This document shows positions 26,854 through 36,493 of a stretch of 64,000 nt of DNA, one piece after another. The DNA comes from Desulfitobacterium sp050251735 (GTDB lineage: Bacteria > Bacillota > Desulfitobacteriia > Desulfitobacteriales > Desulfitobacteriaceae), in the NCBI GenBank assembly GCA_050251735.1, contig JBFWMF010000011.1, positions 1 to 64,000 of the forward strand, written 5' to 3'. Made by a program: the position numbers and the translations under genes. The notes under the pieces were generated by a model. It was given only the letters and a program-made list of their open reading frames with translations, searched no databases and was not told the origin of the DNA. Each line of letters starts with the position of its first letter. Position 1 is the stretch's first letter.

Positions 26854-27570
26854 GTGAGTGCCATCAACCTCAATGAATCTTTAAGACAAGTCTCCGCTCA
26901 AGAATCATTGGCGAACTCTATCCAAGCAATAAATGTCGGCTTTGCATTCTTAACCCGCATAAGCTCTATTCCGGGTAGCCCTTCCTTTACTTTTGTCCAG
27001 CCTTTAATCAATAGCAAGCAATTTTTAGCCTCTTGGGTTTTACTGGGCTCGCAGATTCTCTTACTGTTAGCAAAAAATGTTTTTCAATTAGAAAAACTAC
27101 CCATCCATGATTTTTCAAGTGGACAGGTACTACAAATACCCATCGGTGAATTACAAAGCCTTCTCCACTATTTAGGGCCGCGGCAGCTGGGTTCTGCCAC
27201 GAATCAAAGTAATATTATGAGTAACCCACTGAGTACAGCGGATCCCATTTCTTTTCCCACGGAGCTTCCTCCGGATAGCCCTTTATATATGGCCATATAT
27301 GTATCGGTTGACCTCAGCAATGAGCTATATACTCCATCTGTTCTTTCTTATGTACCCATTATGAGCTTTCCAGGTCTGCGTGGTGCTGTACCTTTTCTTA
27401 TTCTCGCTATATTAGCTGTGATTTTTGTGCGTTGCGTTGTTCCTCCGGAGACTACCGGGGCAAAACCAGCTCCTATTCCAAGAAAAAACAAGAATCAATA
27501 CCTTAATCTTAGCTCAGAGGAGATAGTTACTATCTTGAAACGTTTTGGGAAGTATTTTAGCTCCCCATAA
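26854..27570 (+). CDS. Unknown protein with C-terminal membrane helices
   Basis: Not recognised. About 238 residues from GTG 26854, which has AAGGA 5 nt upstream; the frame is open to an ATG at 26797 without a ribosome site. One hydrophobic stretch lies in the first third (FLASWVLLGSQILLLLA) and a strong membrane helix near the C-terminus (AVPFLILAILAVIFVRCVV), followed by a basic tail. The central part is Pro/Ser rich. Together with the next gene it may encode a small membrane pair. Confidence 0.6.
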   Translation: MSAINLNESLRQVSAQESLANSIQAINVGFAFLTRISSIPGSPSFTFVQPLINSKQFLASWVLLGSQILLLLAKNVFQLEKLPIHDFSSGQVLQIPIGELQSLLHYLGPRQLGSATNQSNIMSNPLSTADPISFPTELPPDSPLYMAIYVSVDLSNELYTPSVLSYVPIMSFPGLRGAVPFLILAILAVIFVRCVVPPETTGAKPAPIPRKNKNQYLNLSSEEIVTILKRFGKYFSSP

Positions 27571-27600
27571 GTTTGTTCGTTTATCAAAATTAGTGTATGA

Positions 27601-28260
27601 TTGAGCGTGCAACAACAATCTCGGATAAAGGAAGTGCATCACTTTATGCAGCAAGTTAGTAAGCTCGGCCGTGAAAAGCTATCTAGCTTAGTTATACTTT
27701 TTTCCCTTCTCTTTACAATGTTAACTTCTATCGGAGTTAATCTTCTTGATGTTAAAATTCTCAATATCGAACTCATTGATCGCGAGTTGTTTTCTGTGAT
27801 TACCGAGAAGGGAAATGTAAATATCCATCCAGACGACATTCTGCGGATCGAAAGAAGCTTCACAAAAGTATCTCTAACAGGCGAAACTGTAGAGCTGGAT
27901 AAAATCTATACTGATAAGGGGTTTATTTACCTTTCTTCCCAAGCACCGTATGCTAAGACAGGACAAGAAATAATAAACTCTGTAGACTATTACGGATTTC
28001 TTAAATGGGAGCGCGCTGGCGTCGACCTAGAGTCTATAAATAAACTAGGATACTCTATCGGCACTCCAGCCAACCATGTCCCAATCCTTTTCTCTTTAAT
28101 TTCATTGCAGTATGCCGCTTTATCCGTTGGCGGAATGGCTTTGATAGTGCTTGTTTTTCCCCTTCGTTTTGGAGAAGAGGAACAGGATACTACTTCAACC
28201 TTACCTTCTCAGGGACAGGAATTGATTCTCGATGATTCTGTGGAATACAGTGTTAAGTAA
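27601..28260 (+). CDS. Unknown membrane protein
   Basis: Not recognised. About 219 residues with a membrane helix near residue 30-50 (SLVILFSLLFTMLTSIGVNLL), an outside domain of about 110 residues and a second helix near residue 175-198 ending in the cytosol. No Shine-Dalgarno site precedes the TTG at 27601; an ATG at 27646 is an alternative, with AAAGGAAG farther upstream than usual. It follows the preceding membrane gene by 30 nt and ends at a bidirectional terminator. Confidence 0.6.
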   Translation: MSVQQQSRIKEVHHFMQQVSKLGREKLSSLVILFSLLFTMLTSIGVNLLDVKILNIELIDRELFSVITEKGNVNIHPDDILRIERSFTKVSLTGETVELDKIYTDKGFIYLSSQAPYAKTGQEIINSVDYYGFLKWERAGVDLESINKLGYSIGTPANHVPILFSLISLQYAALSVGGMALIVLVFPLRFGEEEQDTTSTLPSQGQELILDDSVEYSVK

Positions 28261-28287
28261 GTTACATACAATTAGTAGCATAACCAT

Positions 28288-28333
28288 AGAAAACAAAAGC
28301 AGACTAGTTAAATCTAGTCTGCTTTTGTTTTCT
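28288..28333. terminator. Bidirectional terminator between convergent genes
   Basis: Twenty-base arms around a 6-nt loop (AGAAAACAAAAGCAGACTAG at the left) pair perfectly, with A-rich and T-rich flanks. It serves the plus-strand membrane protein and the minus-strand GAPDH gene. Confidence 0.92.
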
Positions 28334-28360
28334 ATATCACCTGTTTTGATAAGCGGGTGT

Positions 28361-29365
28361 TTAGAGATCACGACTAACATATTCGACAAGATCGGCTACA
28401 CGGCAGGAATAGCCCCATTCATTATCATACCAGGAGATAATTTTAATAAGGTTATCCTCAATTACCATCGTGGATAATCCATCGATAATTGACGAGGCTG
28501 GATTTCCGTTAAAGTCGCTAGATACTAAAGGTAGTTCTGTATAGTCTAAAATCCCCTTCAACTGGCCTTGACTGGCACTGCGGAGAACCTCGTTGATTTC
28601 TTCTTTGGTGGTGTTTTTCTCGATTTCTGCTACTAAATCAATTACGGAAACATTCGGAGTCGGAACGCGCATGGAAAAACCATTGAGTTTGCCTTTAAGC
28701 TCGGGTAAGACCAGAGCTACAGCCCTTGCCGCACCTGTCGTCGTAGGAATGATGGAAAGCCCTGCTGCCCGAGCCCGACGCAAGTCTCGATGCGATTGGT
28801 CTAAAATCTGTTGATCGTTTGTATAGGAATGAACAGTGGTCATCAACCCCCGTTTAATTCCGAAATTATCGTGTATTACTTTAGCTACGGGAGCCAAACA
28901 ATTGGTTGTACAAGATGCATTGGATATCACATGATGTTTTTGGGAATCATATTCTTTTTCATTAACGCCCATAACAATCGTTATATCTTCTTCCTTAGCC
29001 GGAGCAGTAATAACAACTTTGCGCGCTCCACTTTTCAGATGCTTCTGGCAAACAATGCCATTATTAAACTTACCACTAGACTCAACCACGACATCAACGC
29101 CTAATTCACCCCAAGGAATATCTCCAGGCTCTGTGTGGGAAACTACTTTGACCAGTTTGCCATCCACATAGAAACCGTCTTGTGAATAGTCTACATGTGC
29201 TGGAAAAATACCGTGCACAGAATCGTATTTTAAGAGATGAGGCAAAATCTCACCAGTCGAGCGATTATTGACCGCAACGATTTCAATTTTTTCTCTTCCG
29301 TAAGCTGCACGAAAAACGTTCCGTCCAATACGACCAAATCCATTAATCCCAATTCGAATTGTCAA
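28361..29365 (-). CDS. gap: Glyceraldehyde-3-phosphate dehydrogenase, copy 1
   Basis: Phosphorylating NAD(P)-dependent GAPDH. It starts IRIGINGFGRIGRNVFRAA (Rossmann motif), has the catalytic Cys in SNASCTTNCLAP and ends WYDNEWGYSCRVADLVEYV. The frame is open to 29476, but TTG at 29365 follows AAAGGAG and gives 334 residues, the standard length. A paralogue lies at 52271-53281. The two could be split between glycolytic and gluconeogenic or between NAD and NADP use; the sequence here does not settle it. It stands alone as a transcription unit. Confidence 0.96.
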   Translation of the reverse strand: MTIRIGINGFGRIGRNVFRAAYGREKIEIVAVNNRSTGEILPHLLKYDSVHGIFPAHVDYSQDGFYVDGKLVKVVSHTEPGDIPWGELGVDVVVESSGKFNNGIVCQKHLKSGARKVVITAPAKEEDITIVMGVNEKEYDSQKHHVISNASCTTNCLAPVAKVIHDNFGIKRGLMTTVHSYTNDQQILDQSHRDLRRARAAGLSIIPTTTGAARAVALVLPELKGKLNGFSMRVPTPNVSVIDLVAEIEKNTTKEEINEVLRSASQGQLKGILDYTELPLVSSDFNGNPASSIIDGLSTMVIEDNLIKIISWYDNEWGYSCRVADLVEYVSRDL

Positions 29366-29562
29366 CTTACCGCACTCCTTTATAAATCTCAATACATACA
29401 TTTGATAGTTTAGCATTTTTTTCAGTATGACACAATTACTTTTTAGTGGCAAATGTGACATACTTGATTGCTTCATTTAATTTACATATAGATCTGTGAT
29501 TCCTGTCTTAACTTTCCATTGACTATACTATACACGAAAATCTAAATTTAGGAGGATCTGGT

Positions 29563-29979
29563 ATGCAAGTCACTGTAACTCATATTAAAGAATTACACTT
29601 CGAAGGCGAAGGAGGCTCAAGGCTTCGTACGCAAATAGATAGTAGTGTGACCGCAGGCGGTTCAGGTTATGGATCTAGTCCCATGGAGCTTGTACTCATG
29701 GCCCTTGCTGGCTGCAGTGGCATGGACTGTGTAACAATCCTTGAAAAAATGCAAATTGCTTATGATCGTTTTCAGATTACAGTAGTCGGCGAACGGGCTG
29801 CTGAGCATCCACGTATCTTCACCGATATAGAATTAACTTATGAGTTTTGGGGGAGTAATCTACCTAATGATAGAATAATGCGTGCTATTCAGCTTTCTTT
29901 GGAGAAATATTGCAGCGTGGCAAATATGATTGACAAGGCCGCTAACCTAACATATAAATTGGATACCTATCCAATATAA
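29563..29979 (+). CDS. OsmC family protein
   Basis: 138-residue OsmC/Ohr-fold protein. The first conserved Cys lies in LMALAGCSGMDCVTIL, and the second in EKYCSVANMI. The family includes organic peroxide reductases and less-defined YhfA-like members; the GCSGMDC pattern fits the YhfA side. A perfect AGGAGGA site precedes ATG. It is transcribed divergently from gap copy 1 and has its own terminator. Confidence 0.88.
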   Translation: MQVTVTHIKELHFEGEGGSRLRTQIDSSVTAGGSGYGSSPMELVLMALAGCSGMDCVTILEKMQIAYDRFQITVVGERAAEHPRIFTDIELTYEFWGSNLPNDRIMRAIQLSLEKYCSVANMIDKAANLTYKLDTYPI

Positions 29980-30071
29980 ACAGTATTTGTTTAGAATAAA
30001 TTAATCCATTTTAAGTTGAACCTCAAGTCAGCTTTTGCTATACTTATTCGTGTTCATAGTTACACTCTGAT

Positions 30072-30104
30072 AAGCCGCAAACCATAAGATGCGGCTTGTT
30101 TTTA
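30072..30104 (+). terminator. Terminator after osmC-like gene
   Basis: AAGCCGCA and TGCGGCTT pair over 8 bp around a 10-nt loop, then TGTTTTTAT. Confidence 0.82.
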
Positions 30105-30167
30105 TCTTGCTTTGATGTAGATTATTGATGAAAAAGTGCACAATAGAGGAGTGATTGTTAGAACATC

Positions 30168-31133
30168 ATGATGAAAACAGGCAGAATTCGCTGGAAGATG
30201 ATAATTACTTTCCTTATATTTAATATTATTTTTGCAAGCTGTCTTGTTCCTTTTGTATTATTCTGGGGACCTTTTGAAGCGCTTAAGGTGATGGCTGTCG
30301 GAGCAGTTGAGACATCACGTCATCCCCAGGTTGTGCGATTCTTTCTTTCCGATGAGAAAATCAGTGATATTATGCACACCTATGATAATCAAGGGGCCCA
30401 AGTGGGATTAAATATTGACCGACAAACCAACACCGAAAACACGACGTCAGGAATTATTATTGAAGATATTAAAGGTCAAAATTTCAAGGGGAAAGTCATG
30501 CTTATTAATGACCCGAAGCGAGTTAAAGTCGCGGTTACTCAAGAAATCGGGGTAGCAGGGGAACGGCTCACGGATATGGTCAAAAATGCAGAGGCAATTG
30601 CCGGAATTAACGCCGGCGGCTTTTATGATCCCAATGGTGAAGGTAACGGCGCTTTCCCTGATGGAATTACAGTAAAGGATGGAGAAATCGTCCATAACAA
30701 TGTTGGTGATAAGACAGTCGACTTTATTGGCCTTAATGCCGAGGGGAAGCTTATCATCGGACCAATGAATGTACACGATATTAAAGAAAAAAATATTAAA
30801 GAGGGGGTAAGCTTTTATCCGCCTCTTGTTAAAAATGGCAAGCCAGCTGTTTCTGGAGATGGGGGCTGGGGAATTGCACCCCGGACCGGTATTGGTCAAC
30901 GGGAGGATGGTACCATCATCTTCGTTGTGATTGATGGTCGTCAACCTACCTGGAGTATCGGAGCAACCTTAAGAGATATGATGAATGTATTTATAGAGTA
31001 TGATGCCGTTGAAGCAGTAAATTTGGATGGCGGCTCCTCATCAGAGATGGTCTATAGCGGAAAAGTTATGAACAAACTTTGGAACATTTTTGGCGAACGG
31101 TATATCCCTACCGGATTTGTGGTTATGCCTTAA
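30168..31133 (+). CDS. Phosphodiester glycosidase family (NAGPA-like) exported protein
   Basis: 321 residues. The N-terminal hydrophobic helix (about residues 10-35, ITFLIFNIIFASCLVPFVLF) is an anchor or signal. The following domain has the family hallmarks AGINAGGFYDPNGEGNG, PRTGIGQREDGTIIFVVIDGR and AVNLDGGSSSEMVY. In characterised members the domain removes or exposes sugar phosphodiesters, often of cell-wall polymers. A stop at 30159 excludes longer starts. The next gene begins 26 nt later, so the two may act together at the envelope. Confidence 0.87.
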   Translation: MMKTGRIRWKMIITFLIFNIIFASCLVPFVLFWGPFEALKVMAVGAVETSRHPQVVRFFLSDEKISDIMHTYDNQGAQVGLNIDRQTNTENTTSGIIIEDIKGQNFKGKVMLINDPKRVKVAVTQEIGVAGERLTDMVKNAEAIAGINAGGFYDPNGEGNGAFPDGITVKDGEIVHNNVGDKTVDFIGLNAEGKLIIGPMNVHDIKEKNIKEGVSFYPPLVKNGKPAVSGDGGWGIAPRTGIGQREDGTIIFVVIDGRQPTWSIGATLRDMMNVFIEYDAVEAVNLDGGSSSEMVYSGKVMNKLWNIFGERYIPTGFVVMP

Positions 31134-31159
31134 TTGAATGGAATAATGGGGGTGTATAC

Positions 31160-32449
31160 GTGAGGAAGAAGACGCGTGCATTTATGCGAACGCTAACAAG
31201 TTGGATTATTGTCTCTCTAATGCTCCAATTTACTTTTTATTTTTTTCTAAATGGACAGGTAGAAAAGATTATGGCTCCAGTCATAGCTCAACCTATCGTA
31301 GTCGAGAATTTAGAAGCTGAGATACCTGGAACAAATCTAGAGAACCTACAGATATCTTATGGTAAAGATTATTTAGCTTACCATGAAAACGGGGTACTCA
31401 AGGTTTATAACCTACGTCAAGAAAAGGTAGTTTTTGAAAAAGCCCCTCCAGGGGATAGCAATTATGATATGGGGGTTATCTACTATCAATGGCTCCCGGA
31501 CCGTGATACCCTAGTTTACTTTTTCGCCCGTAAGAATCCAAATCCAACAACCACTGTCATCGTTCCTATTGAGGAAGTAGATGAACAGGGAGCTGTAGAT
31601 AATAGTGCAGCCACATCCCCAACAACTGAACCTGATGCTGTTGAGGATCCTAATCAGGCACCAAACCCAAATCCGACAACATTGGAAAAGCCTATTAAAA
31701 AGGTGCCGAAGACACGCACCGAAATCCGTTACAACAACCCACAGATAACTGAGGTCTTTACTTTGGAGCTTCCTCCCAGTGACGAAGAAGAAATTGCGCC
31801 CGATGATCGCTTTAACCGAAGTATTGATAGTTTCCCCGCTGGGGGTGAAATCAAGCAAATGGTTGTCTCCACCTTTACGAATCTGCTCTATCTGTCCATT
31901 GAGCATAATGGGCAGTTCCAACTTATGGAGATTGATATCATGAAAAATGTCAGAAACTTAAATCGAGCGCAGGAAACGCTCACTCAGCTGGCTGCTTCAG
32001 ATAAGTTCGGAACCTTATATGCGAAAAGCACTTCCGGCCAATCAGAGCGGATTATTGCCTTACAGGGCTGGAATAGGGAAATTATCTCCGAGGATTCTGA
32101 TGATATTATTCTAGGAAACCGAGCCGGAACTCTATATTTGGGTCATGTTCAAAATAACACTTTAGTGAGCATACGCAGTGCAGATGAGCATTCTGAGGAA
32201 GATAATCTAGAATTTAAAACCATCTGGGAAGGCTCGATACCCTTTGGTGACCACAAGGATGTAATTATTGGAGCTAAGAATGAAATCATCGTCTATGATG
32301 ACCAAATTGCTCATATTATCCAAGGCGGCAAGAACAAAGAGGTTACACTAAGCGGCGAAGAAAATTATATTTCATTCGATGGGGTAGAGCTGATTCAAGT
32401 GACACGTGTCGGTATGTCGACCAAAATTAAGCTTCAACCTCTCCAGTAA
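31160..32449 (+). CDS. Membrane-anchored extracytoplasmic protein, unknown function
   Basis: 429 residues from GTG 31160, which follows GGGGGTG; the frame runs back into the previous gene. One membrane helix near residue 12-32 (SWIIVSLMLQFTFYFFL) anchors it. A beta-rich domain follows, then a Pro/Thr/Asn-rich linker (about residues 160-195) and a second beta-rich region that resembles part of a propeller. No catalytic motif is seen. Its pairing with the glycosidase-family gene suggests a cell-surface role. Confidence 0.68.
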   Translation: MRKKTRAFMRTLTSWIIVSLMLQFTFYFFLNGQVEKIMAPVIAQPIVVENLEAEIPGTNLENLQISYGKDYLAYHENGVLKVYNLRQEKVVFEKAPPGDSNYDMGVIYYQWLPDRDTLVYFFARKNPNPTTTVIVPIEEVDEQGAVDNSAATSPTTEPDAVEDPNQAPNPNPTTLEKPIKKVPKTRTEIRYNNPQITEVFTLELPPSDEEEIAPDDRFNRSIDSFPAGGEIKQMVVSTFTNLLYLSIEHNGQFQLMEIDIMKNVRNLNRAQETLTQLAASDKFGTLYAKSTSGQSERIIALQGWNREIISEDSDDIILGNRAGTLYLGHVQNNTLVSIRSADEHSEEDNLEFKTIWEGSIPFGDHKDVIIGAKNEIIVYDDQIAHIIQGGKNKEVTLSGEENYISFDGVELIQVTRVGMSTKIKLQPLQ

Positions 32450-32489
32450 GACGATTCATAATTAAAGACAAAAATATGTCAATACAATC

Positions 32490-32533
32490 AACAAGCAAAG
32501 ACGGAAGGGCAAACTCTTCCGTCTTTGCTTGTT
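32490..32533. terminator. Bidirectional terminator between convergent genes
   Basis: AACAAGCAAAGACGGAAG and its complement CTTCCGTCTTTGCTTGTT pair over 18 bp. It separates the plus-strand anchored protein from the minus-strand UPF0182 gene. Confidence 0.88.
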
Positions 32534-32565
32534 CTACCAGACTTTTGGCTTCGATCTTGGGCTTT

Positions 32566-35373
32566 CTACTGTGATATTTCTTCTTCTTGGAGTGACTCCT
32601 GCTCAGCCTCAGGATAAGCGGTGCTACTTGTCATGGACCTTAACTGGTCTTCCAGCTGGTTGAGCAGTTCACGAAGTTGTTCAATTTGCTTGAGGAGAGA
32701 TTGAGTATCCTTGATCATTGCGTTTTCTTGAGAAAGGGAATTCCCAGCTGTGGAGCTCATAGAAGGTACATTTTGATTCGCTGTATTCGCATGGGGAGAA
32801 TTAGTTAGAAGGATTTTCGCACCAAAGAGTTGAGCAAGTGCGTCATCAAGGGTTTCGGCCATAACAATCCTATCTTCGTAAGCCACGACAACCCTTCTCA
32901 TTTCAGGGATGCTACCAGCAGTATTGGCTTGTAAGTAAATTGGTTCCACATATATAAAGTTTTCGGCGATGGGGAGTATTTGCAGATGACCACGTATAAC
33001 ACGGGAACCCTTTTGATTCCATAAAGCCAACTGTTTTGATATTTCCGGATCTTGATCGATTCGTGACTCAATCTGGAGAGGACCATTCACCTCAAGATTC
33101 TTGGGGATTTTATAAAGCTTTAATTCCCCATAATGCTCTCCATCCATACGAGCAGCCAGCCAGCTGATCATATTGTTGCGACTGTTTGAAGAGCTCGAAG
33201 CTGGAGTAAAGGGAATCATTAAAGCTAATTCGTGATGATTGCTACCGGGAATTCGCATGACGCTATAATCCGATTCGACGTTTTTGGGTTCCGAGCCAGA
33301 GGATTCTTTTGCTATATCCCAAGCATCTTCTTTGTTGTAAAACTCGGCGGGGTCTGTCATATGGAAATTCTTCAACATATTGCTTTGGATTGTAAAGAGA
33401 GTCTCAGGGTAGCGTAGGTGTGCACGGAGTTCTTCGGACATTTCCGAGAGATCTTTAAAGACCCCTGGGAAGATTTTACGATAGGTTTGCAGGATAGGAT
33501 CTGAGGTATCGACTGCATAAAAATTGACAGTTCCATCATAGGCATCAACCACAACTTTTACTGAATTGCGAATATAATTAATCTCTCGAGCCTGGTCCAT
33601 ACGAGAGTAGGGGAAGGTTTTCGAGACAGTATAGCCATCAATTATCCATTTCAGGCGTCCTTTATTGATAATCAAGTAAGGATTATCGTCGTATTTAAGA
33701 AATGGTATAAGCTTTTCGACACGCTCCATAATGTTGCGGTGAAGCAGAATGCGACTTTGGGAATTCACCTCATTCGCTAAGTAAAATCGTGGTGTTGTGT
33801 GTTTTAAGGAGAGCATCAGTCGATTGAGGGGAGTGAGTTTAATACCCGACTTACCCTGATAGTTTGATTCTACATTAGTGTTGCCCTCAGGATAATCGAA
33901 TTCCTTTATGGCAGTATTGACGACAACCCATTCATTGGTGAGTTCTCCGAAATAAATGCGAGGCTGAGTCAATTGAAACTCCTGATGACTGGTAATGGGT
34001 GGTGCATCTCTAACAGCAAAGTTCGGAAGCCCTTCGGTAACAGCATTGGCAAAGGAAGCAACAACTCCAAAACCATGAGTGTATTTAAAACGGAAATTGA
34101 CAAAGGTCTGTGCAGTACTCGCCAGATCATAGGGTGATAGCTCACGAGGAGCAAGCAACACTTGTCGATACTCACCATGAACTAGATAGCGATCAACATC
34201 GATGTCCGAGAACTTGTAATACTGCTTTATACCCTGTTTTTGAGTATATATTTGGCCCATGAGGCGAGGATCGTTTAAACTAATATTATTTAAGGTGGGT
34301 AGCTCTTGCTCAAGGCGATCTGCTGATATAGGTTCATTTCCTTTATATTCTTCTACGCTAATTTTATCCAGCCCATAGGCGAAACGCGTTAAAGATATCT
34401 CGTTCTGAATATAAGGTACTTCTTTAGCTAATTCGTTGGGTACCACGACTAAGGACTGAACAACTAAAGGCCATAGGGTTGAGAGAAGTGGGACACTAAG
34501 CAAAACAAATAGAATAGGGAGGGTTAAAAATCTTATTTCATTACTAAAAAATGACACCAGTCCACCGATGAGACCTAGGGCACATAAAACTATCAAGATC
34601 TTGAATGCCGGTAAGGTGGCAAAAGTATCAGCATACCCTGCGCCTGCTATCAGTCCCTGTTGAGAATAAAGCAACCGGAAGATACTAAAATAATTGCCAA
34701 ATCCCTTGAAGATAAAGAGAACCATCGCCAATAAGGCAAGGTGGCGGCGAGCAGCAGGACTTATTTCAATAGTATGTTTACGCCATAGAAACATGGAGTG
34801 AAACCTGATAACGCCTGTGAAAATGTAGAATAAGGTAGTAATAATTGCCAGTAGAAAAAGAGGGCCGAAGAAGACATTATAAATTGTGTATAAAAAAGGA
34901 AGTTGAAACACATAGAAGCCTAGATCCTTGAAAAATATCGGATCTCCTTGACCGAACGGGGTAGGATTCATGAAGGTCAGGACCTCTAGCCAACCTGTGA
35001 ACCCCGCTACAAAGCTCACACCAAAACTAACTAAAGCAGAAATTACTACTAACCAGATTGTCATTTTTTGTTGACTCAAACGGTAGAAGGGACGATCCAT
35101 TTCATGGACGAGCCTGAGGCGTTTTCTAAGTCGTTCATTAACAAAGGTTAGAATCGCATGGCGTATAGACAAGAGGGTTCCGGAGATAAAGAGGAAGAGA
35201 ATGGTTCCATTGCCGACCTGAATAATCCCTTTACTTATTAGAGGTGTCCAAAAGAGTTGGTCGTAGCCAAGATCTGAGAACCATAACCAATCTTCAAAAA
35301 GACCACTTATAGCGAATAAGCTAATCATTAGGGAGGCAAGCAAGATAAGTAATAGGCGAAAAATTCGTCTCAA
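32566..35373 (-). CDS. UPF0182 family multispanning membrane protein
   Basis: 935 residues. The N-terminal third has about seven hydrophobic helices (first at residues 5-25), and the remainder is a large outside domain ending in a coiled, Glu/Gln-rich tail. Length and layout match UPF0182 (COG1615), a conserved family of unknown function. The patterns DLGYDQLFWTPL and FKYTHGFGVVAS agree with that family. TTG 35373 follows AAAGGAGGG; the frame is open to 35409 through the ribosome site. Confidence 0.9.
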   Translation of the reverse strand: MRRIFRLLLILLASLMISLFAISGLFEDWLWFSDLGYDQLFWTPLISKGIIQVGNGTILFLFISGTLLSIRHAILTFVNERLRKRLRLVHEMDRPFYRLSQQKMTIWLVVISALVSFGVSFVAGFTGWLEVLTFMNPTPFGQGDPIFFKDLGFYVFQLPFLYTIYNVFFGPLFLLAIITTLFYIFTGVIRFHSMFLWRKHTIEISPAARRHLALLAMVLFIFKGFGNYFSIFRLLYSQQGLIAGAGYADTFATLPAFKILIVLCALGLIGGLVSFFSNEIRFLTLPILFVLLSVPLLSTLWPLVVQSLVVVPNELAKEVPYIQNEISLTRFAYGLDKISVEEYKGNEPISADRLEQELPTLNNISLNDPRLMGQIYTQKQGIKQYYKFSDIDVDRYLVHGEYRQVLLAPRELSPYDLASTAQTFVNFRFKYTHGFGVVASFANAVTEGLPNFAVRDAPPITSHQEFQLTQPRIYFGELTNEWVVVNTAIKEFDYPEGNTNVESNYQGKSGIKLTPLNRLMLSLKHTTPRFYLANEVNSQSRILLHRNIMERVEKLIPFLKYDDNPYLIINKGRLKWIIDGYTVSKTFPYSRMDQAREINYIRNSVKVVVDAYDGTVNFYAVDTSDPILQTYRKIFPGVFKDLSEMSEELRAHLRYPETLFTIQSNMLKNFHMTDPAEFYNKEDAWDIAKESSGSEPKNVESDYSVMRIPGSNHHELALMIPFTPASSSSNSRNNMISWLAARMDGEHYGELKLYKIPKNLEVNGPLQIESRIDQDPEISKQLALWNQKGSRVIRGHLQILPIAENFIYVEPIYLQANTAGSIPEMRRVVVAYEDRIVMAETLDDALAQLFGAKILLTNSPHANTANQNVPSMSSTAGNSLSQENAMIKDTQSLLKQIEQLRELLNQLEDQLRSMTSSTAYPEAEQESLQEEEISQ

Positions 35374-35659
35374 TCCCGTCCCTCCTTTGCATATGTTATT
35401 AGTTGGCATGTAACACTATTTTACCCAATGCCAAGAAAACCCAGAACTAATTCTTATAAATATATTAATGATTACAAAATATATATGAACATTATTAAAT
35501 TTGTGATATAATTGTTTTGTTTTTGTGTTCGACTTACTATTAACAGAATATTTAATATATTTGTTAATCTAAAAACTTGTCTTTTTTCTCCTATTGTACT
35601 ATGCTGTACATGTGAGATTATGTTTCTTTATTATAAAAGGGATAGAGGAGGGAGTTTTT

Positions 35660-36493
35660 TTGCATTTTGTTGTCTGTCTAAAACAGGTACCGGACTCGTC
35701 AGAAGTTCGGATTGATCCCAAAACGAATACACTTATGCGTGAAGGGGTCCCATCAATCATTAACCCATATGATGCACATGCTCTTGAAGAGGCCATTCGC
35801 CTCAAAGAGAAAGTTGGCGGAAAAGTTACAATCGTAACAATGGGTCCACCTCAAGCTAAGGAAGCGCTACGCAAAGCCATGTCTTTCGGTGCAGATCGAG
35901 CTATTCTTTTAACTGATAGGGCATTTGGTGGCTCGGATTCTTTAGCAACAGCTTATATTATTACCCAAGCTATCTTGAAAATTCACGAAACGGATCCCGT
36001 AGATCTAGTTTTGGCTGGTAAAGAAGCAATTGACGGTGATACTGCTCAGACAGGGCCTGGAATTGCTACTCGTTTAGGCTTCCCACAACTTACTTATGTC
36101 ATTAAAGTAACTGATATTACTAATGACACAATAACAGTTCATCGCAAACTTGAAACAGGGCGCGAAGTGGTACAAGCCAAATTACCTGCTCTGCTTACAG
36201 TAGAAAAGGAGCTCAATGAGTTGCGTTACGCTTCACTACCAAACATGATGAACGCTGCCGCTTATGAGCCTGAATTTATCACTGCTAATTCCTTTGAATT
36301 TGATGTTACTCAAATGGGACTCAAGGGTTCACCCACAAGTGTAAATAAAATTTTTGCGCCCCCGGCTCGTTCGGGCGGAGAAACACTCGACGGGACAAAA
36401 GATCCAAAAGGAGTAGCTGCTCAGTTAGTTGAGAAAGTATTCCAAGAAAATATTATCATGGTTAGTCCCGATGGTAAGGGAGGTAAGCGCTAA
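35660..36493 (+). CDS. fixA: Electron transfer flavoprotein beta subunit (FixA)
   Basis: 277 residues, EtfB fold: HFVVCLKQVPDSSEVRID at the N-terminus and the AMP/FAD-related GKEAIDGDTAQTGPGIA loop. TTG at 35660 is preceded by GGAGGGAG and gives the family N-terminus; the frame extends 22 codons further back without a ribosome site. It overlaps fixB by one base (TAATG). As first gene of fixABCX it forms an electron-bifurcating flavoprotein with FixB. Confidence 0.94.
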   Translation: MHFVVCLKQVPDSSEVRIDPKTNTLMREGVPSIINPYDAHALEEAIRLKEKVGGKVTIVTMGPPQAKEALRKAMSFGADRAILLTDRAFGGSDSLATAYIITQAILKIHETDPVDLVLAGKEAIDGDTAQTGPGIATRLGFPQLTYVIKVTDITNDTITVHRKLETGREVVQAKLPALLTVEKELNELRYASLPNMMNAAAYEPEFITANSFEFDVTQMGLKGSPTSVNKIFAPPARSGGETLDGTKDPKGVAAQLVEKVFQENIIMVSPDGKGGKR

